A DNA stretch of 64,000 nucleotides from assembly GCA_963930655.1 (NCBI GenBank), contig OZ005601.1, positions 10,536,001 through 10,600,000 on the forward strand. Reading direction: 5' to 3'. The position numbers were made by a program, and so were the translations under genes. The notes below the pieces were generated by a model. The model was not told where the DNA came from, made no database searches, and saw only the letters and a program-made list of their open reading frames with translations. Below are positions 10,132 to 22,548 of this stretch, piece after piece; positions within the stretch are counted from its first letter, which is position 1, and every line of letters starts with the position of its first letter. The stretch comes from Myrica gale (taxonomy: Eukaryota > Streptophyta > Magnoliopsida > Fagales > Myricaceae).

Positions 10132-11703
10132 ATGGCTAGAGAAAACCTGGTAGTGCTTGATGCACTAGATACTGCAAAGACTCAATGGTATCATTTCACG
10201 GCAATTATCATTGCCGGAATGGGATTTTTTACGGATGCATATGATCTTTTCTGCATTTCCCTCGTGACCAAGTTACTCGGCCGCATATACTACACAGTTG
10301 AAGGCTCAAAAACACCCGGAACATTGCCTCCAAACGTAGCAGACGCAGCGAATGGTGTCGCGTTTTGTGGCACCTTCGCCGGGCAGCTCTTCTTCGGCTG
10401 GCTCGGTGACAAGATGGGCCGCAAAAGGGTATATGGTTTAACACTAATGCTCATGGTGGTTTGCGCTATTGCCTCAGGACTCTCTTTTGGACACTCAGCA
10501 GCGGGTGTCATTTCCACGCTATGTTTCTTCCGGTTCTGGCTTGGCTTTGGCATTGGCGGTGACTATCCCCTTTCTGCTACAATCATGTCTGAATATGCGA
10601 ACAAGAAGACTCGTGGGGCATTCATCGCCGCAGTTTTTGCCATGCAAGGCTTTGGAAATTTGACTGGCGGGATTGTTGCTTTAATAGTTTCAAGCGCCTT
10701 CAATCACTCATTCAAGGCTGTCCCATATGAAGTTAGTCCAGCAGGCTCTCTGCCACCACAAGCCGATTATGTGTGGCGCATCATTGTAATATTCGGAGCC
10801 ATTCCCGCCGCGCTTACGTACTACTGGCGTATGAAAATGCCCGAGACGGCTCGTTATACTGCTTTGGTGGCTAACAACGCAAAAAAGGCTGCACAAGATA
10901 TGTCCAAGGTACTACAGGTGGACATCATAGCTCAAGAAGAGAAGACAGATGAGTTTGTTCAAAACCCAGGCAACTCGTTTGGTCTATTCAGCAAGCAGTT
11001 CGCGAAACGACATGGACTTCACTTGGTCGGCACCACTGTTTGCTGGTTCTTGTTGGATATTGCCTTTTATAGCCAAAATCTTTTCCAGAAAGATATCTTC
11101 AGTGCTGTTGGGTGGATACCGAAGGCGCAGACGATGAGTGCTATTCAAGAGGTTTACAAGATTGCAAGGGCACAAGCAATCATAGCAATCTGCGGTCTCA
11201 TTCCAGGGTATTGGTTTACGGTGGCCTTAATTGATCGTTTGGGACGTTTCTGGATACAATTGCAGGGCTTCTTCTTCATGACTGTCTTCATGTTTGCGCT
11301 AGCTATCCCTTACAATCATTGGACTTTAAAAGAAAACCGAGTTGGGTTCGTTGTGATGTACTCTTTAACATTCTTCTTCGCTAATTTTGGACCCAATTCC
11401 ACCACTTTTATCGTACCGGCTGAAATTTTCCCTGCAAGGCTAAGGTCTACCTGCCATGGAATATCAGCTGCATGTGGAAAGGTCGGAGCCATAGTTGGTG
11501 CTTTCGGATTCTTGTATGCTGCCCAAAGCAAGAATCCTGCACTGACTGACGCAGGTTACCCACCTGGTATTGGAGTCAAGAACACACTTCTTATGCTCGG
11601 CGGAATCAACTTCTTCGGAATGTTATTTACCTTGTTGGTGCCAGAATCTAACGGAAAATCGCTCGAGGAACTTTCCGGCGAGAACGAGGAAGAAAGTGTA
11701 TAG
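10132..11703 (+). CDS. PHT1: PHT1-C: high-affinity phosphate/H+ symporter
   Basis: A single-exon coding region of 523 residues, the normal family length. I start at the ATG at 10132 because [13 protein letters not shown] is the usual PHT1 N-terminus; the frame open from 10114 has no ATG before it. The protein should have twelve transmembrane helices in two bundles, with the PHT1 signature [16 protein letters not shown] from residue 142 and the GDKMGRKR loop in the N-half. A charged cytosolic loop spans about 234-293 (from [10 protein letters not shown]). The substrate is orthophosphate taken up with protons at the plasma membrane. The end is odd: TAG at 11701-11703 is followed in frame by 14 codons ending SRAVPV and TGA (11746-11748), the same ending as paralogs A and E. 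So this protein appears to have lost its last residues. The rest shows no damage. Confidence 0.95.
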   Translation: MARENLVVLDALDTAKTQWYHFTAIIIAGMGFFTDAYDLFCISLVTKLLGRIYYTVEGSKTPGTLPPNVADAANGVAFCGTFAGQLFFGWLGDKMGRKRVYGLTLMLMVVCAIASGLSFGHSAAGVISTLCFFRFWLGFGIGGDYPLSATIMSEYANKKTRGAFIAAVFAMQGFGNLTGGIVALIVSSAFNHSFKAVPYEVSPAGSLPPQADYVWRIIVIFGAIPAALTYYWRMKMPETARYTALVANNAKKAAQDMSKVLQVDIIAQEEKTDEFVQNPGNSFGLFSKQFAKRHGLHLVGTTVCWFLLDIAFYSQNLFQKDIFSAVGWIPKAQTMSAIQEVYKIARAQAIIAICGLIPGYWFTVALIDRLGRFWIQLQGFFFMTVFMFALAIPYNHWTLKENRVGFVVMYSLTFFFANFGPNSTTFIVPAEIFPARLRSTCHGISAACGKVGAIVGAFGFLYAAQSKNPALTDAGYPPGIGVKNTLLMLGGINFFGMLFTLLVPESNGKSLEELSGENEEESV

Positions 11704-11748
11704 ACAGTGGAGCATCCGGCCTCCTCTAGTAGGGCAGTTCCGGTGTGA
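11704..11748 (+). other. In-frame remnant of the PHT1-C C-terminus
   Basis: After the TAG the frame continues through codons for TVEHPASSSRAVPV to a TGA. The same place in PHT1-B has G where C has the T of TAG (gtgtaGagaca against gtgtaTagaca), which points to a GAG-to-TAG change in C. Confidence 0.75.
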
Positions 11749-12752
11749 TCTCTGTTTGATAGGCATGTCCCACGAAGGTTCATACAGCTATGGAAATATC
11801 CCACACACTGCTTTCGTTATTGTATCTTTTTCTTTTACGCAAAACAATAAGAACGACGATGTGTAATATTGCATGATTGATGAAGGGTGTTTTGTTTTAG
11901 ACTGCAAATAAAATTTCGGGCCACATATTTGTCTGTCGGTCTTGTTTCCGAATTAGCAGAAACATGGATATTGATTGAACAAACATATGCTGCTCCATGA
12001 CAACTGGCACAATTCAAAAGATGTCTCTTAAACCTCGAATGTCTGCTCTTTGTCGTTTTCATCATTGTATATGCATTAGCAGCATTACCAATTGTAAAGT
12101 GTTGACCACCGAAATCGTGACATTATTGTTCGCGTTTTATCTCAGGTCATATTAGTACATTATTTGCCTGTAAGCTCAAACCAAACTTTCAATGCTAATT
12201 TCGTTTCACATTCGATCGGGCTTCATCCTCATATATGTAGTTTGAACAACTCATATTCCACGGCACATGCAATTTGGTGAGATAAATTAATTATGGTTCG
12301 GTTTGGGTGGGAATATCATATTCAATTCATTTCTTTTAATCAAACTCCTCTCCACCTAGCTCTGGGGGTAGCAGTTGAGAAGAATATAAGAAAGAAATTT
12401 CGAACCTGTCCTATATGTATCATGATTTGTTCAATGGAGCTCCATTCTTTTCTTCTCTGGTTGGTTGGGGAGTCAGGACCTTCCCCAGATCATCCTGAAG
12501 TTTACGTTAGCGTGGGCACTTGCTTCAATCTTCCTCGTCAAAATCTAAAATCTCGGCGCAAATTTCAACCTTTGACTTTTTTCATGGACACCAGACCATT
12601 TTTTTATTATTATTATTATTACAATCCCACGACGTAGAAAAACTGAAAACCCGGGGGACCGGCCGGGGTGGAGTCAGGGAACGAATGAGAAGGGACTCCC
12701 ACTCCCACCCTTTGTAGTGGGTCCCGGGTACCTTTGGTCAAAACTCAAAACA
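11749..12752. other. 3' flank of PHT1-C and spacer
   Basis: It starts with the 3' UTR shared with PHT1-B (similar to about 11800). The rest has no convincing gene; the open frame at 12293-12637 ends in a TTA/ATT repeat and matches nothing I know. Confidence 0.4.
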
Positions 12753-12868
12753 GAAATGCTTGTGATTTCGTTGGAATCTGCTGGAGTCGCGAAATGCACA
12801 GAGCGCTCGAGCAGTTGTCGAATCGAGCGCTCTATGCACAGTAAAATTCCAGCGCTATCCCAAGCATT
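12753..12868. repeat. Foldback (hairpin) of about 115 bp
   Basis: The inner arms TGCACAGAGCGCTCGA (12795-12810) and TCGAGCGCTCTATGCA (12823-12838) pair with one mismatch around a 12-base loop. Outer arms (aaatgcttgtgatttcgttggaat and attccagcgctatcccaagcatt) pair imperfectly. It could be a small foldback transposon or a miRNA-like hairpin; the sequence alone does not decide. Confidence 0.6.
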
Positions 12869-13770
12869 CTTCCAAAAGAGAAATGCGTGGTAGGAACCGT
12901 AAGACATCAACGACTTTCAGGTAATCTCAGTCCTCAGACATGCGTGTCGTGGATTGCCTGAACATGACGCTAAAAGCCGAAAACATCAAAAATATAAATG
13001 CTTCTGGGCCAATATTGATTCCTTCGCAATATTATTACTGTTCATTGTTCAAGCCCGTGAGCGCAAATTCTACTGAGCCCACGACAAGAACTCGATTAGC
13101 ATTTGGCATGGAGACAAAAATACCAATACATTATATGTATGTATATATATATATATATATGATATTATACATATGAATTAGGATGCATATTTTTAATTTT
13201 GACAACTTGTTATAAGACATATAAACTGGAAATTGTCTCGGCAAAAAAAACATATATATTGATGCCTGCATTATTAACTATTTTCTTAATTAATATGGGA
13301 TTTAGCAAGTAAAATTTTGAATCTTTTCGCCCACTTGGCCGCACAACAAGTTGGACCACCTAAGTAGGCCTACATGATTACCTGTTCAACAAGTTAACAC
13401 TTATGAAAATCTTTTCGCCCACTTGGCCGCACAACAAGTTGTGATGTTAAAATTTTAGTAAAATTGTAGGAGTTGGTAAAAAGGTCGAAGAGAGAGAATG
13501 AAAAAGTGAAAAAGTTAGAGAAAAAGTAAGGAGAGAGAATGAAAAAGTAAGTAAAAAAGTGAAAAAGTAAGAGAAAAAGTAAGGAGAGAGAATGAAAAAG
13601 TAAAGATGTTAAAATTTTAGTAAAATTTTGTTAAAATTGTAGTGTAGACAAACACTATGTATGTTTTAACTCTAAAAGTTTGGACTACTGATTAAGGCTT
13701 AGACCTTTGTGTTTTGCTTCTTTCAAAATCTCAAGTTCAAAATTTCATAAGTGTTAACAACCCTTTTGGG
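12869..13770. other. Spacer with short direct repeats
   Basis: A 32-bp phrase starting tcttttcgcccacttggccg occurs at about 13322 and again at 13410. Right of it is a local repeat of units like gagagagaatgaaaaagtaa (about 13480-13610), flanked by two copies of gatgttaaaattttagtaaa (13443 and 13605). A (TA)n tract is at 13141-13160. I see no gene. Confidence 0.5.
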
Positions 13771-14787
13771 TAGAGGTGGGCATTTTTTCTGTCTATACCG
13801 AAACCGTAACGGTTTCGCTCACCGCCTACTACCTGGAACCAAAGCCGAATGCAGTAAGGTATATGGCCAAATAGGAGAAATCGGAACACGAAATTCTGGT
13901 ACCTTTTAAAAAAACAAAACGCACAGTTTTAGACTAGACCAAAACTGTGCGTTTTGGTCTTGGGTTGCGTCTTAACCCTCCCCCCCGGCCCTAACTCTCA
14001 TTCTCTCCTCTCTAATCTCTTGCCTCTCTTGCCTCCTCCGCTCTCCTCTCCGTCTCATATGAGCCTATCTCTCACTGAGTCTCTCAGCTCTCTCACCTCT
14101 TTTTCTTTTACCTTTGTCCCTCAGTTCTCACTCTCTCTTCTCTCTCATCTCTCTCTGTCTCTCACTCTCTCGGATCTCCACAACCCACAGCGTTACAGTA
14201 GCATAGCTTGCCGTTAGCCCGTCACCGAAGGCCAATGTCACCGCTCTCTCAGCTGATTACACCTCTCTGCATCTCTCTCTCTCTCATCCGATCTCTCTCT
14301 CTCTCTCTCACAAATTTCATTAATTTTTTTCATTATTATTTGTTGTTGTTCATTACATTACTTGTTAAGTAGTATTTTTTTCTTGATTAGTGCAAGTGGT
14401 GTGTTGTGTACTGTGTACCATTTGGATTTGGATTTTAGAGGAGTGCTGGAAAATGGAAATGGAGGATGGACTTATATTTGGATTTGGCTTTTGTCATTTT
14501 GGAGTGTTGTGAATGTGAATGTGTTTATTGAATTTGGACTTGTGTATTAGTGTTTATTTTTTGGTTTATGTTTATTTTTTAAAAATTTATTCAGTATGAG
14601 TATGGTTATTAGTGTTTAATGTTTGATATATGTTTTGTTTTCCAAAATTGTTTTGAGTTTTAAATAACCCAGATAATCCATACCGAAACTCCGGTATACG
14701 TTATTGAGATTGCCAGAATTTCGGCAATTGCCAGACCGGAATTGGAATTTCAAATTCTGGCTCCGGTACTACCATTACCCATCCCTA
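13771..14787. mobile_element. hAT-type non-autonomous element (1017 bp)
   Basis: The left end TAGAGGTGGGCA and the right end TACCCATCCCTA are inverted. The 8-bp duplication is CTTTTGGG (13763-13770) and CTTTTGGA (14788-14795), one mismatch. Subterminal sequence is rich in ccgaaaccg and ccggta phrases. Inside are a hairpin (caaaacgcacagtttt at 13915-13930 against 13941-13956) and a CT-rich tract (13980-14310). Relatives begin at 60166 and 63147. No transposase is present. Confidence 0.75.
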
Positions 14788-14795
14788 CTTTTGGA

Positions 14796-16903
14796 GCCAC
14801 CCTCAAGCTTTTTTTCCTATAATTTTTTCATAATAAAAAATAGCTTTTTTGCGTGCTTAATGGATAAGAGCATGTGCAAAACTTAATGAAAAAGAAATGC
14901 TTCGGAAATAAGATAATTTGAACTTCAGCGTCTGCATGCAGTGAAATAAGTTTTTTTGTTTTAATAGAAATGAATTTTTACCGATATCTAAGTGTATTCT
15001 TTCGTATAATATTTGTAAGGTAATATTTATTAAGAATTGTATAATTATAATACTAAGAAGGTTACTAAATTTTAATTTTAATGCGTTTTTATATATACAA
15101 TTCATTAAGAAGCTGTAGCTCTTGAGAGGAACAGGTCCTAAACGTAGATCACGTTTAGTTAATGGATTAGGTAAAACTTAATTAAAAGCGAACGCGCTAA
15201 GTCCACGGAATTGATTATGTTTGCCATGGTTTCATTGAATAAATTCAGAGGGCTTAGTGAAAGGGAGGATGAAATGTCTTAGCTAGTCTTTGTAAGAGTA
15301 CTCAAGCCACCTTTGAAGAATGGTAACCAGCTTATAGAGCTGATATATATGAGACAGCAGGCCACTACATTGACGTACGTCCAACTGACGAGAGAAAATA
15401 ACACGGCATCTTCTTGGTGCACCGGTAAATTATAAGCATTTCCAGTGGGAGATATGTTACAAGATTTTAAGAAGATTGGGAAGTCTTGGCTTCTACTGAT
15501 CTACTTCCTATATAGATGTCAAATGGATTATAGGTCATTAATAATCCATCATGTGTTTTTTTGGTCTTATAGTGAGGTAGATATAGGCTTAATTAAGCAC
15601 GTTTGGGACACTTGGTGATTTAATTATAGATAAATAAATTAGAGTTTCATTTGGTTTCTTATAAGTAACGTACATTGGAAAAAGTGCAAATTGTACGTAT
15701 ATATTTATTAATCCGAAGATGCCCATCTCTAATTGAACTTATCTCTTGCTGCAGTACTTTATCGGACATGAATCTCTTAAGCGTCTAGAGTGATAAATAT
15801 AAAATCAAAATAATAGTAGATGAGCAATGTACTTGTGGAATCTAGAGAGTAATGGCCAAACCAAAACTCTTTGAATTGCAAGTGGGGGGGGGGGGGTGGA
15901 GATTCGCTGTTCGCCAAGATCATATATACAACAGGCCGCATGCAGCTGATCAAGACGCTTTGCTGCATGTCAACCACTCTGTCCACATGCAGCACACTTC
16001 ACCTTTAGACTTTTAGTCGTTCCCATCTACTTGCACTAGTTAGCTAGGAGTCCCTTAAAGTTGGACCAGAGGTATGCTTTTCTCTTTGTCCTTTACCAGT
16101 GATATTTTAAGGTGGAATCAAACCAACTTGCAAATTGCTAACGCGGAAACTTATATATGTGACCAAGCTTACCAAATTCTGCATGATGTGTACGTTCTCA
16201 AGCGCTCCGAAGTCGCAAGACTTCAAATTAGGAAGATTCCAAGGGAAAAGGACAATATGAAGTCAGTATATATCCAAATGCTACGAGGGGGGATATATAT
16301 ATAGGGAATTCCCGGAACGCGCATTGATCTATCTACGTCGACCTGTCAAATACTTTCGTTGCTTAATTATGATTTAAGAATTGCCAAATCAGGCCCTCTA
16401 CGAATTCAACTGGGCCTAAGCACACAGATACATCCAATAAAGAAACAACAAGCTGGTGATGGCCGAATTAATTGGTGGAGAATAGATCGCGGGTCACTGA
16501 TGCATGCTGGCCCCATACCGCGTCGTTGCAATATGGCACCGCGCTACAAGAATAGACAAAAACAGTAAGTCTCACTGCCGGAGACTAAACCCACCGAAAG
16601 ATAGAAACCGACAACGTCTCATATGTATAAGCTGTCATTCGACTGGTGAAAGAGAGGCGGACAGGAGGACCGATCCGGAAAAACGAGCAAACAAGACGGT
16701 CAAACATGGAGAAAAGAAAATTCTAGAGAGCAGAATGCTAGATATATAATTTGGTTATATATAATAAGCAAGTAAACTAATTTAGCTTCTACAAATTGTC
16801 AGATGAGGGATCATGAACAGAGTCCATATGACATGCAGTTCGTATGAGTTGGTCAGCATCCAGTTATTGCTTGGTTAACAAGAAGTCCGAATTTGAGTTT
16901 GGA
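14796..16903. other. Intergenic spacer
   Basis: No convincing gene or bounded TE is seen in about 2.1 kb. A 13-base G run lies near 15884-15896. The short frames around 15777-16749 lack recognisable motifs. Confidence 0.4.
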
Positions 16904-17005
16904 ATAAATCATAGGAGATCGTGACGTGGCACCTAACACTGCCCTAGCTAATTGAGACGAAACCTGTTAGGAATCTCGTTCTCTCAGCTAAGACGTTGAT
17001 TAGAT
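16904..17005 (+). repeat. Tandem duplication (about 100 bp), left copy
   Basis: The phrase from ataaatcataggagatcgtg to agctaagacgttgatt is repeated immediately to the right, where the second copy (17006-17024 plus 20738-20822) is split by the CACTA element. The left copy is the intact empty site. The two copies are about 90 percent alike by eye. Confidence 0.75.
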
Positions 17006-17036
17006 ATAAATCATAGGAGATTGTCACTACAAAAAA

Positions 17037-17300
17037 AAGGCCTTTAGCAGCGGTTTATGAAAAACGTCGCTGATAGGGGGGTCTCTAGCGGCGGTCTTTT
17101 TAGCGGCGGTCAGTAGAGACCCCCCTTTCGCAGCGTTTTTCTCAGTTTAGTTCGAAACGCTGCTAAAAAATTAGGGTCTCTAGCGGCGGTCAATGCGACC
17201 GCCGCTATAGACCCCACATTCAGCGGCGTTTGTGCTGCAAATGCCGCTGAAAAATAACCTATAGCAGCGGTTCTGTGGTGACCGCTGCTATAGGTATAAG
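17037..17300. repeat. CACTA left subterminal repeat array
   Basis: Repeated motifs of the form tagcggcggtc, agcagcggt and their reverse complements occur many times in both orientations, forming stem-like pairs. In En/Spm elements such repeats bind the transposase-associated protein. Confidence 0.75.
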
Positions 17301-17999
17301 ATGAAATATATCTATTTAATTAGTTATAATTTTTTAATGTTAATATTTATGTTAAATATTATTTTGTTTATGTTAATATATAATTTAGTTTGTCATGTAT
17401 GTGAAAAATATTAATTTAAAGACATACTTAATAAACTATTAAGTTAGAGAGAGTGTTATGAACATTATGGTTGTTGCATAATATAAAGACATAATATTTA
17501 ACTTATGCAATTAGAGTACATATAATGAATTATAAAAACATATAACAAATCATACAATGTTATAAAAGAAGACATTATATTTTTAAATTATAAATATTAT
17601 ATATTATATACTACCAATTTATTAATTTTATTTTAATTAAATTATAAGTATTATTAAGTTGTATAAATTAATATATGGTCATAGAGGCTATGATTTAGTC
17701 ATTAAGTAGGTACATGCATATAAAATACTTAGTTTAATTAGTACATATCATGTATACTTTGTTTTAGTTTAAATTATAAATATAATTAAAATCAAATATT
17801 TTTTTAATTAGTTGTACTTTTTTTAATGTTAATATTTATGTTAAATATTATTGTATTTATGTTAATATATAATTTAGTTTGTCATGTATGTGAAAATTTT
17901 TAATTTAAACACATATTTTAATTAAAATATGATTATAATTTAGTTTGCTTGAATATTTTATTAATTATAATTACAATTATATTTCAATAATTTGTAAAC

Positions 18000-20260
18000 T
18001 CCCCGCGCCTTACTTAAGAATTCCCCCCGCGCGCGCCCTAAACTCAAAAAGTTGCAAGAAAATTCCCTTCCCCAATTTGCAGCTTTCCCCCAACTCTCCT
18101 TCTCCCTCTCTCTCACAGATCCCATTCCTTTCTCCGAAAACTCTACACCACTCACTTCCACTGACATCCTCACTGTTTCCCCCGAAGCCCTCAGATTGTT
18201 CTTCTAATTTCTAAGACCTCTCACAGATCGTTCTCGTAAGCGAAAACGAAAAATCGCTCGATCATCCATGTCCGCCGCCGCTCCAAAAACTTGAGGTGCA
18301 TTTCACTGGGCTCCCTCTCCTTGCCGTCACCCACCAGGGCACCCTCTGGCTCCTCATGGGGACCAATCGGAGGACGCTGTCGTTTCGCGTGTTTCTTTTT
18401 AGCTGTTTCTGATGGTGATGTTGGGTAGCAGCTATGCACAGAGTCGCTTCCTTTGGTGAACAAGTTTCAGCTTACGGAGGACCTCGAATCCGTGTATCTT
18501 ATCTCTCCGTGTTTTATCTATTAATGTATATGTTTTTTAATTTTCAGGAACAGTCACTGGGACGGGAGGAGCACAAAATTCGAGCTATTATTGCTGTGAC
18601 CCCCAAAGCTATTGAATGCGGTCGTTTTCTTCTTGCAGCCTGTTTCTGGAGAAAGGGAAAAACATAAAGCTTTATTTTTTTGTGATTTTATTAGCCTAGG
18701 CTTGAGTTTACTTTTCATTGGGTTTTTTGTTGACTTAATAAACTTGCTTTACTTGCTCAATCCGTGTACTGATTGGGTTTTTGTGATGTAGATGTTTGTT
18801 CTAAAGCACTTTTTCCCTTCTTTTTTTTGTTAAAAGAAGCTTTTGGTTAGAGGAATGGACTTCACCTAAGCTCTGAGACGCGTCCGCATTGATTTTCATC
18901 TCTGTTTGGCACATTGCTTTTCCTTTGTGTTAGTTCCTAAACAACCGTTGTCCTGTACTTAGTGTGATGTACTGTTTTTCCCCCCTCCCATGGGAGATTT
19001 TGTTATCTTGCTATTCACGATGAACGTTCTCTTTTGGCTTTGTAGGATGTCAGGGAGTTTGGATGGGAACTGGATGGGAGAATTAAATTCAATTGAACGT
19101 AACTTTTGGATAACAAGGTACTCTTGACGTGGTTTTATAAATCTGCTATTAAATAACTGAAACTCCATATGAGCAATAGCTTTGGGGTCTGGTAGTCTAT
19201 AGATTATTTGGTTCGGGTGCATCACTTCATGTAGGAATTTTTTGCAGAATATAGGGTAGGCAACCTCTTCATTGCTTTCCACTTCTGCTAGGTTTTAAGG
19301 AAGAAGTTTCACCCTTACATTGCCAAAGAGAGAACTTGTGTTAGTATATGTATATTATTCTTCGTATCCCCTGCCTTTTCTATATGTATATTATATTTAT
19401 CAGAAGCAAAAAATGATCAAATGGAGTAGTTCTGAGGGTTGGAACATTTTTTGTTGTAACTGAAATTTCTTTTATTCCTGCTTAGGATTTAGGAAGAGTT
19501 GGTCCTTGGTGTTCCAGAAAGTAATGACTTTGGCTCTAGTTTTGTAGCTGTAACATGCGTCTCTAACAAGTGTTCCTTTTTGAAGCTTTCTATTATTAGT
19601 TTTATATATAAAATTCTTTAGTTGTAAATGATACATATCTCTTTAAACAGTTGTGACAGTGAATTAGTTATTTGGAGAAATGCCTAATTCCTACCTTAGA
19701 TGTGAAATCTTACATGTTCAATAGGGTAGAGCATCTTATTTTTTATACTTAGATCATTACTGTCTTATTGTTTTTGTATTGTTTGTCTTGATATTGAAGG
19801 ATGTGCCTGTGTTTAAATCGTAGCAAGTTGTCTTAATTTCAGAAAAGAAAGTAGTTCTTGTGCTTTTATGTTGACTTGGAGAGTTTCTGATTGCTGCCTA
19901 TGTTTTGTTGCTTGCTTACAGTAACATAGGTCCAATTACACTGGTGTCTTCTTCATCTTCCGAGGTTTTTGCTATCAAAATCATACGATGCCCAAACATT
20001 TCCAAGTCTTGTTCTCTAATTTGTTGTATTAGTTGCTTTTTTACTTTTTGCTACCTGTTTTCTTCATGTGTTTTCTCATCAATGTTATTTTTTACAGGAT
20101 GGAAAGATTGAAGCCAAGATTAAACACAGGAGTTCTTAGCCTAGGAGCACTGCAACCATGGGAAACTCCTGCAAGCTTGTATATGTTAAGACATCACTTT
20201 TTAGATTACTTTAGAGATTCTTGTGTTTGTTGTAATACTTTATAGATTCTTGTGTTTGTT
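18000..20260 (+). other. Exon-like interior of the CACTA element, possible captured host sequence
   Basis: The composition changes abruptly at about 18000 from AT-rich to a C/T-rich, promoter-leader-like tract (18000-18220), then to stretches with plausible splice signals, for example an acceptor ttttcag before gaacagtcactggg at about 18548 and ttgtag before gatgtcaggg at about 19048. A piece at 18549-18660 reads EQSLGREEHKIRAIIAVTPKA. I do not recognise the protein. It looks like a degraded transduplicated gene, but this is inferred from layout only. Confidence 0.4.
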
Positions 20261-20437
20261 GTAAGATATTATTAATCAGTGATTAATTATATTTTGTTTT
20301 ATTATTCTTGGTCTTTAAGTTTTTACATCCAATAAATTATAATTATTAAAATAAATTTGTATTACCGATTAAAAAAGCTTCTATATGAAAATATAGGAAA
20401 ACATTAGTAATGTATTAAAATGCTAGAAAAAAAACGC

Positions 20438-20730
20438 TGGCACAGACCTATAGCGGCGGTCGCGACCGCCGCTAAAAGTCTATGCCAGCGTTTTTCCAGA
20501 AACGTCGCGGGAAAGACAAAATTGTTTTCGGGTCTATAGCGGCGGTCGTAACCGCCGCTATAGACCCGAGGTCTTCACCAGCGGTTCCGAAAACTGCCGC
20601 TATCCGACGGAGCTATAGCGGCGGTCGCGACCGCCACTAAAAAACAGCTGGTATAGGCCAAAATGACCTATACCAGCGGTTTTTTGGCCTATAGCAGCGG
20701 TCAGCGATCGCTGCTATAGGCCTATTTTTT
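20438..20730. repeat. CACTA right subterminal repeat array
   Basis: The same tagcggcggtcgcgaccgccgcta-type motifs as at the left end, many as complete inverted pairs. The array ends eight bases before TTTTTTTGTAGTG. Confidence 0.75.
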
Positions 20731-21087
20731 TGTAGTGCGTGACGTGGCAGCTAAAATGCCTTACCTAATTGCGACGAAACCTGTTAGGAATCTCGTTCTC
20801 TCAGCTAAGACGTCGATTATACATGCTGAGATCAGATAGAGGACCAGCCAACATATTTCTTTTAGGAAAAATAAACCAAATGGTCCATCTGGTTTTACTT
20901 TGCGACAAATTGTTCCTGTGATTTCATTTTGAACAAATTGATCCTTATAATCATGTTGACGTGTCTAATTTTTAATAAGTTGCCTATGCTGAGTTGATAA
21001 TTTTCACACGTGAAATACCAAGTCACCCAAAGTTAACAATAATAATAATACTAATTGCACGATTGTTTTGAATTCTAACCTTCACAG

Positions 21088-21956
21088 TGATGGAAATCAA
21101 GGAACCGCTTCGAAGGATCTTGTTCAAGTTCCAATTGGGACGATTACGATGGCACGAGACCGAGCCAAGAAGTTTAAAGATGTACTCAATGGTCTAATTC
21201 CAGAGGCATAGGCTCAAGCAAATGCGTGGAGACCCATTGAGCATGATACACGTGATCAACAAAAGATTGTCAACATGATTCAAGTTCTAGAAGGTTCCGG
21301 TCAAGGCTTAGTTTAAATCTTGGCATAGGCGGACATTTGAATTGAAAATAAAACTCCAGATTTTAAGTTCAATTCAAATGCTGGCTTATCCTAATTTTTA
21401 GGAATATTTGATTTGAAATTCAAAAAAGGCTAGTTTATCCCTTTTCCTTAGCCGGATTTTTAGGAATGTATGAATTTAAATTTGAATCAATTTTCAAATG
21501 TTGGTTTATCCCTTTTCCTTAACCAGATTTTTAGGAGCATTTAATTTCTTTCAAATTTGAACTAGTTTGCTATTTTAATTAGATTCCTATTCTTGGAGGG
21601 ATGTTCGAAGTTTCCTATTTTAATTAGATTCATATTCTTGGAGGGATGTTCCAAGTATATTTATAGGGCCTTTGGGCATGTAGAAAAAACACAACTTTGA
21701 GATTAATATTATTTGAGAGGTCTTGTGATTCACTTTGGTTCTTTGAAAAACTATTCGAACTTATCGGGATTCCCGTGGCGTTCAACCTGACTTATCAAAT
21801 GGAATTCCACCATCGTTTGTGGCGTCTTCCTTATACCGAGATTCTTGTTTCTAATAAACAACGGGTCGAGGTTTCCATTCGAATCTGTCCTAGAACGATC
21901 TTGGGTTCCCTATTGTTGTTGGGTCTTGTTATTGTTGACGAGGTTAATTCACATCA
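21088..21956 (+). repeat. Gypsy 5' LTR (869 bp)
   Basis: Matches 25439-26240 but is 67 bp longer because a stretch around 21440-21540 (ccttttcctt with tttttagga) is repeated. An untranslated copy of the pol C-terminal segment lies at 21110-21315. Confidence 0.85.
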
Positions 21957-22548
21957 TTTGGTATCGGAGCTAGTTTCTCGTTCAGGTTTGCCTTTTCTTT
22001 TATTTTCGTTTCTTTTCTAGTAATTCACATATTCATCCTTCTACACCCTTCCGTTCACTATCCTTTTGTGTTCTGGTTTATGTTTTTGTTGCTATCAAAA
22101 GATATTTGCTGTTCAAAAAAAGATTTGTTTGTTTCCATGTATTGAGGTTCCAGTTAGTCCGAAAATCACCTCACCCCAAGCAGCTATATTTTTTTTCTCG
22201 TGAAATATTTTCACTATTTTGTGCGTCCAAAATTCTGAATTGTCATATTCCTTCTAAATTCTCTTCTGAAAATTTTCATATTCCTTGTTTCAAATCTGAA
22301 AATTCCTTGATTAAGTTCTTGATGAATTGTTGCTGGAAATTTTGAATTGTTTGTTTAGTTTCAAAAGAACCGAACAAAGAATTACCGAGTGGAAAAGGCA
22401 AGAGTGGTGAGACCATCAGAGGGTAAAAGCTGTGTATTAATTTTGAGTGAAACACAGGTGAAGAGTGATTCACATCCTTGAGTGTAAACACGTAAGGGAG
22501 AGAATTGTGAGGTCCGTTTGTTTTTCTAACGTAGTGCTTGCAGCAATC

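Larger units (their letters stand above)
17025..20737. mobile_element. CACTA (En/Spm-type) element, 3713 bp, no transposase seen
   Basis: The termini are CACTACAAAAAAA and TTTTTTTGTAGTG. The flanking trinucleotides are TGT (17022-17024) and CGT (20738-20740); the neighbouring intact duplicate reads CGT once, so a 3-bp CGT duplication with one later change is likely. Both ends carry arrays of short subterminal repeats. I found no tnp1/tnp2-like frame, so it is non-autonomous. Flanks of about 700 bp (17300-18000) are very AT-rich, and the middle has exon-like sequence. Confidence 0.85.

Noticed and set aside
15884-15896. Run of 13 G as a possible quadruplex or signal
   Set aside because: A single homopolymer with no partner tracts; it may be a sequencing-prone run and nothing more.
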